Assembly: GCA_026874595.1 (NCBI GenBank)
Contig: CM049314.1
Location: forward strand, 51,819,812 to 51,883,811
Source of the DNA: Sipunculus nudus
Lineage: Eukaryota; Annelida; Sipuncula; Golfingiida; Sipunculidae
DNA: 64,000 nucleotides
Direction: 5' to 3'
This document shows, one piece after another, positions 58,718 to 64,000 of the stretch. Below the pieces are notes generated by a model. That model saw only the letters and a program-made list of their open reading frames with translations. It was not told where the DNA came from and ran no database searches. Position 1 is the stretch's first letter; the number at the start of each line of letters is the position of its first letter. A program made the translations under genes and the position numbers.

Positions 58718-58877
58718 CTTCAGATGGTCAATGAGGGAAAGATGCATGGTTTTTTAAGAATGTACTGGGCCAAAAAGATACTGGAATGGACTGAAACTCC
58801 AGCACAAGCGTTGAGAGAAGCCATATACCTCAATGACCGCTATCAGCTGGATGGAAGGGACCCCAATGGATATGTTG
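58718..58877 (+). CDS. phr: Internal exon B of class II CPD photolyase
   Basis: This is a 160-nt exon after the acceptor ttgaatttcag, with donor G|GTATGT. It starts in phase 0, matching exon A, and ends in phase 1. Its 53 codons contain [18 protein letters not shown] and [18 protein letters not shown], the most conserved block of class II photolyases, which lines the FAD and pyrimidine-dimer pocket. Read after exon A it continues the family sequence with no missing residues (WNAAQ then LQMV). This is strong evidence that the two exons are neighbours in one gene despite the 36.9 kb between them. The frame has no stop or frameshift. The next expected exon (CMWSICGIHDQGW-type motif) was not found before 64000, so it lies outside the window. 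Confidence 0.93.
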
Positions 58878-59225
58878 GTATGTAGTATAATAGTTTTAAT
58901 ATACCATCACAAAGAAAACACTATCTTAGGATTGTCTTATATGTACCGTATTTCATCTAATTAATCAATCCCTCTAATTATACAACATTGATTATTTCTA
59001 AATTTCCTCTAATTTTTGACTGATTAAGTTTTTCAACTCACTGAATCCATGTCCAAACTGGCGGACTTAGTGTCAAAAGAAAGATCAGCCATATCCAGTA
59101 AGATAAGTGTTTGATGAATAAAATAAAGGGATATACATAACATACCACCAAAGTGTTTGTTTCATTCATCAAGGTAAATCTAAAAGCATTTTATATTTTA
59201 TGAAAATGTGATTTTCTTTGTGTTT
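58878..59225 (+). other. phr: Start of the next photolyase intron
   Basis: Sequence after the exon B donor. No element or exon recognised before the family 1 insertion. Confidence 0.5.
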
Positions 59226-60329
59226 TTAGCTCAGCTGACTATCAGTCATCTGAGCTATAGTCGTGGTCCATTGTCCGTCGTCAGTCTAGCTGTCCGTCCA
59301 TAGATGTCGCACATTTTGAAATCGTAAGACCTAGGAATCCAAAGTTTGGCATAATGTTAGATGTCCCCAAGATCTCCTACCAAGCTGAAAACTGGGTCTC
59401 GTTCCTTTTAGAAATTAAGGAAAAACCTCAATTTTCATTAAAAACATATTTTCAAACTTCAGGACTGCCTAATATCAAAACCACTCATCTGTTTTCCTCA
59501 TTTTTACTATAAACAATCCTCTATATAGTTCCTATGTACATGCCAGAAATTAGGTCTGTATTATATAATTTAAAAAAAGTTATGGGCCCAAACATAATGC
59601 ATTTTGTAAATAATCAGGAAAGAAATTTGATCACTTAACACAAAACTTGTTAAAACTAAGCACTTTTTTTCCAGTAATATAACTTTTATTAATCACAATT
59701 AAATTGTATACCTAAAATTAGATCAAAATCTTAAAAAATTTTTTAAATATTAGCAAAAATAAAAAATTGGTACCTTAAATTTTGCCCAACTTTGACCATG
59801 GCACGTGTTTTTCCTGTTACTGCTGTGGATTTAATTTTCAAAGCATGTTTTTTTTGCATTTCAACTGTTAACACCAAAAATTTGAAACCAGTTGATCAAA
59901 AACTGTAGATTTTATTGAAGTTTTCAAGCACCATGTCACATATTGTTTACATTAAGCTAGTGATATGTAGTTTGCTAGAGCTCAGCTTCCCAGCTTCAGC
60001 TCTAAGTTCCTTAAATTTGGCATACAGTTAGATGTCTCCAAAATTCCCTACCAAGCCAAGAATTTGGTCACTAGGACTTAATTCCTTTGAGATATTAATG
60101 AAAAACTTCATTTTTCAATTAAAAACCCATTGTTACACTTTAAGACTGCCTAATATCAAAACAACTGATCTGACTTAAATCATATATAATATACATATTT
60201 TTCTATACATTCGCTATGCACATGCCAGAAATGATGTCAGTATTGCATAATTGTTTTAAGTTATGGGCCCAAACATTATGCACTTTTTAAAAAATCAAGA
60301 AATATATTTACTCCCTAAACAAGAAGATT
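59226..60329 (+). mobile_element. HINE-like family 1 (copy f), 3'-truncated
   Basis: The 5' hairpin and first roughly 1.1 kb are intact. It stops in the ttactccctaaacaagaag region and joins a second, partial 5' segment (60330-60506) that lacks the hairpin. Confidence 0.7.
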
Positions 60330-60806
60330 CTGTCTGTCCATCCATCCATCTGTGCGTCCGTCTGTAGATGTGGCACATTTTGAAACCCTAAGACCTAGGA
60401 ATCCAAAATTGGCATAATGTTAAATGTCCCCAAGATCTCCTACCAAGCCGAAAACTGGGTCTTTGCGACTTTGTTCCTTTGAGAAATTAAGGAAAAACCT
60501 CAATTTTTAGCTCATCTGACTGTAAGTCATCTGAGCTATAGTCGTGGTCCATTGTCCGCCGTCCGTCCGGCCGGCCGTCCCTCCGTCCGGATATCCGTCC
60601 GTAAGACTGGCAAGTTTCAACACCATTGGACCTACGAATCTGATATTCGGCATACAGTTAGATGTCCCTAAAATATCCTACCAAGCCGAAAAATTGGGTC
60701 AATAGGAATTTGTTCCTTCGAGATATTTAGGAAAAACCTAAATTTTTTATAAGAAATCTATTTTCACACTTCAGGACTGCCGAATATCAGAACCACTCAT
60801 CTGTTT
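60330..60806 (+). mobile_element. Two short family 1 5' segments in series
   Basis: 60330-60506 begins in the GTCTGTCC block. 60507-60806 begins with a full 5' hairpin (TTAGCTCATCTGACTGTAAG). Each is cut at a T run where the next element begins with TTAGC, a head-to-tail pile-up of insertions into the same kind of site. Confidence 0.65.
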
Positions 60807-62682
60807 TTAGCTCAGCTGACTATAAGTCATCTGAGCTATAGTCGTGGTCCATTGTCCGTCGTCCGTCCGTCCGTCCGTAGATGTGGCACGTTTTGAAACC
60901 GTAAGACTTAGGAATCCAAAATTCAGCATAATGTTAGATGTCCCCAAGATCTCCTACCAAGCCAAAAACTGGGTCTTTGCGCTCCTTTGAGAAATTAAGG
61001 AAAAACCTCAAATTTTTATTAAAAACCTATTTTCACTCTTCAGGACTGCCTAATATCAAAACCACTCATCTGTTTTTCCTCATATTTACCATAAATATTC
61101 TTCTATATAGTTCCTATGTACATGCCAGAAATTAAGTCTGTTAAGTATAAATTCTTTAAGTTATGGGCCTGAACATAATAGACTTTGTAAAAAATCAGGA
61201 AAAATATTTACTCACTTAACATGAAAAATTTTGAAACTAGAGTCTATTTTCCCAAGTATATAACTATGTTTAATTAAGATTTAATTGTTTACCCAAAATA
61301 AGATCTGAATTTTGTAAATTTTTTAAGTTATTAGCATAAAAATAAAATCAGTACCTTAAATTTAGCCCAACTTTGACCATGGCACGTTTTTCTCCTGTAT
61401 GTACCATTGATTTAATTTTCACAGCATGTAAACATAAATATTTAATTTGTTTAAATCTGAAATTTGAAAATAAAAGCTTGAAAATAAAGCTAGTTATTGA
61501 TTTTTTTTCTTGAGGCTCTACTGTAGTCATTTGCTTTGATAACAGATTACAGATGCAAGGTCCAACTCCAGGTCACTGGAAGTCAGGCTATGCCAAGGTT
61601 TCTGATTTGTTACAGTCACTGGGGGAGACCCCCTGCTGTGACAGGTGTACAGTTATTCTAATATCACCACCCCAATCCCCCCCCCCCTCCGGCAAACCCA
61701 ACCCACTAAGTGTAATGCAGTAATTGTTATTGTTTTCACTGTATTTCCTTAATTGTAACACTGTTTCCACTCCAATATACAAAAACTTTCCTTAAAAAAG
61801 TAATTCAAGTGTAATCCAGAAGATGCCATGTTGTGTTAATGTAGCATTTTTAAAGAAATTAATTTTCTTTTAAATGATTTTAACAGATATAATTGAACCC
61901 ATCAGTATGCTTAAATTTATAAAATATGAAGCACATTATGGATAAATAAAGACACAATTGAAAATTGTGAAATCTAAATCAAGTATAATTTTTAGATATT
62001 TATTGTTTTGCAGATTTAAAAGATATATTTTTGTGGTAAAAAATAAATAAACATTTGTATGCATGGTGTGGTGTTATATGACAAGATTGAGATTTATGAT
62101 GATGCAATTGAGAATTATGAATCAACTTTTATATTCAGATGTATCTGTTTTATTGGAAATGTATAGAAATATAAACTTAAATTAAAAAAAAATTGATGTG
62201 ATGAAAAAATTAGGATTTAATACAAACATTTGTTCATTATTTTCCTGCCACAGCAGAATCGAGATCAGGCTTTGTTTGCCCTGTTTTATGTTGTTAATTA
62301 GTTATATTTCATCTGTATACATTTCATAAAAAAATACATATAATTAATATATATTATACAAAAAAAATATTCAATTAAACAAATTTGTAAACTACTGAAA
62401 TGTCAACAGTTAATCAAAAAGCCAACTGATGATCATGGTAATAGTACAGATCATTTGTTCACAAACTGCTCACATGCTTCAGTTTCAACATTAGGAAACA
62501 CATGGTCAGGTCACAAAATATTATTTGCAACAATTTCTTGCTCATCAATACAAACCAATCATATAAACCAACCATGGCCTTTATTACCTCTTCCTCTTAC
62601 ACTTGATCTCCACTTGATATTATTTTAGATTTTTACCTTCAAGGTCAACTTCAGCTGAGCACAGTGACCCATAGGTCCCTTG
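60807..62682 (+). mobile_element. HINE-like family 1b (copy g)
   Basis: The complete 1b layout, 1876 bp: 5' hairpin, GTCCGTCC block, body, C run (about 61677-61688), and tail CAGCTGAGCACAGTGACCCATAGGTC plus CCTTG. It is followed directly by the next element in the T run. Confidence 0.82.
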
Positions 62683-62686
62683 TTTT

Positions 62687-64000
62687 TTAGCTCAGCTGAC
62701 TTTCAGTCATGCTGGGCTATAGCGATGGGTCTTTGTCCGTCGTCCTTCCGTCTGTTCGTCCGGCTGGCCGTCCGTCCGTTAGCAGGGCACAAATTGTAAC
62801 CGTAGAGGCTAGGGCCATGAACCCTATGCAGTCTTAGAGGTTCTAAAAAGATCTCCTGGCAAACCTGAAATTAGGTCACTGCGACCTATATTCTCGAAGT
62901 TATCGGGTGTGTTTGCACCCCCCAGAAATAATTCTTTTAGCCAAAATTTTCATCCCAAACCTTCCATCTTTCACATACAGCTCACCTACCAACATGGGAA
63001 GAACCATAATTATTTTGAGGTCACAAGGTCAAAGGTCAAGGTCACAGTACCAACTTCTTTGAAAAGCCTGTGGATGCATTTTAAGCCAAACCTTTCATCC
63101 CAATTCTTTGATCTTTCACATATAGCTCACCTACTAAGTGGGAGAAGAATCCTATAGACGTTGAGGTCACAAGGTCATAGGTCAGGGTCACAGGATCCAC
63201 TTCTTTGAAAAGGTTGTGGACACATTTCAAGCTAGACCTTTCATTTCAAACCTTTCAGCACTGATATCGCTTCTCTGCCAACAGGGGAAAAGACCTGTTG
63301 ATTTTGAGGTCAAAGGTCAAGTTCACAGCACCCTCTTCTTGCGTGGAGTCATTTTCAGGCAAACTTTTCAATCTATACTTTCTTCCTGTCATATATGGCT
63401 TATCTACCAATACAGGAAGAAGCCTATTGATGTTGAGTTCAAAAGGTCAAAGGTCAAGGTCACAATATTGTTCTAAATGCTTGTGAACATATTTCAAGTG
63501 AAACTGTTCAACCCAAACCTTCAGTCTTTCACATATGCCACATCTATGCATCACTGAATGTGATTCCAACTTCATATTTTTGGGTCTTTTTGCATGAAGA
63601 AAAAACTAATTGATTTTGAGGTCAGCTGGTCAGGAGGTGAAAGGTTGCAGGTCTAAGTTATTCACTCATTGGTTGCCAAGTAACTACACCCGGCCAGATG
63701 TAATTGGTTAGTAGTTACCCATCATTTAGAAAGAATCCAGTTGATATGTGGGCAAAATGCCAAGGTCATAGGTCAGGTCAAAGTATTTTGTAGACCATCG
63801 CTATTTTTCTTGTATATATAAGCTTGCACTCCAGCTGGTACATCTCACCATGTGGCTGTAATTGTGAGTGACACTGGTGACATATGACTCCCTTTTGTAT
63901 CAGGCTATTAAGTGATAAGGCTGATTGATAAGTACCTCGTTACTGCATAACAAAACACTGTTGTTGGAATACTTCAGCCAGGAATTAACACTGTGAGAGT
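62687..64000 (+). mobile_element. Family 5: related element rich in AGGTCA words, open at the window end
   Basis: The 5' end, TTAGCTCAGCTGACTTTCAG with a GTCC/GTCCGTCCG block, is family 1-like, but the body differs: units of about 130-150 bp containing ttgaggtcacaaggtcaaaggtcaaggtcac-type text and cctttca..ctttcacatatagctcacctacc. The 3' end is beyond 64000. Confidence 0.65.

Overview
This is a AT-rich eukaryotic window that is almost entirely transposable element sequence, inside and around one host gene. The host gene is a class II CPD photolyase on the + strand. Two of its coding exons are visible, at 21683-21804 and 58718-58877. Both have GT/AG borders and matching phase, and a 36.9 kb intron separates them. 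Long rolling-circle-type repeats whose 5' parts are rich in GTCCGTC words suggest a lophotrochozoan, most likely a bivalve mollusc. That placement is inference, because no mitochondrial, rRNA or other diagnostic gene is present. No tRNA, rRNA, CRISPR array or bacterial gene was seen.

Layout. 1-21.6 kb is a mosaic of four families of non-autonomous rolling-circle-like elements (HINE/Helentron type, called families 1-4 here). Families 3 and 4 are nested in family 2, and family 2 is nested in family 1. A 17-bp minisatellite (8.1 kb) and a G-run minisatellite (15.2-15.8 kb) lie among them. Photolyase exon A follows at 21.7 kb, then a 27-bp minisatellite (22.7-23.85 kb). That minisatellite is interrupted at 23853 by a terminal inverted repeat whose partner lies at 58631, 34.8 kb away, where the minisatellite resumes. 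Between these repeats sit a palindromic MITE, a non-autonomous hAT-like element carrying a promoter-like block, a pogo-like MITE, inverted family 1 relics, two LTR retrotransposons and a LINE.

LTR retrotransposons. A Ty3/Gypsy element on the - strand (30604-47873) has the order gag-protease-integrase-RT-RNase H, so integrase lies upstream of RT as in the Gmr1 group. Its 3' LTR is split by a second LTR element (B, 31537-41205, + strand). B carries no pol; it encodes a gag-like zinc-knuckle ORF and an overlapping coiled-coil protein that ends in four CxxC pairs. B is itself interrupted by a family 3 element in its 5' LTR and by two family 1 elements in its body. A two-ORF L1/Tx1-type LINE (49662-54662) has intact catalytic motifs but two frameshifts in ORF2. 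Further family 1 elements and a related long element rich in AGGTCA words fill the window to 64 kb.

How things fit together. The only host function supported is light-driven repair of cyclobutane pyrimidine dimers. Everything else is mobile DNA. Nesting gives a relative order of insertion, and several insertions can be matched to an unoccupied copy of the same site within this window, which defines element ends to within a base or two.
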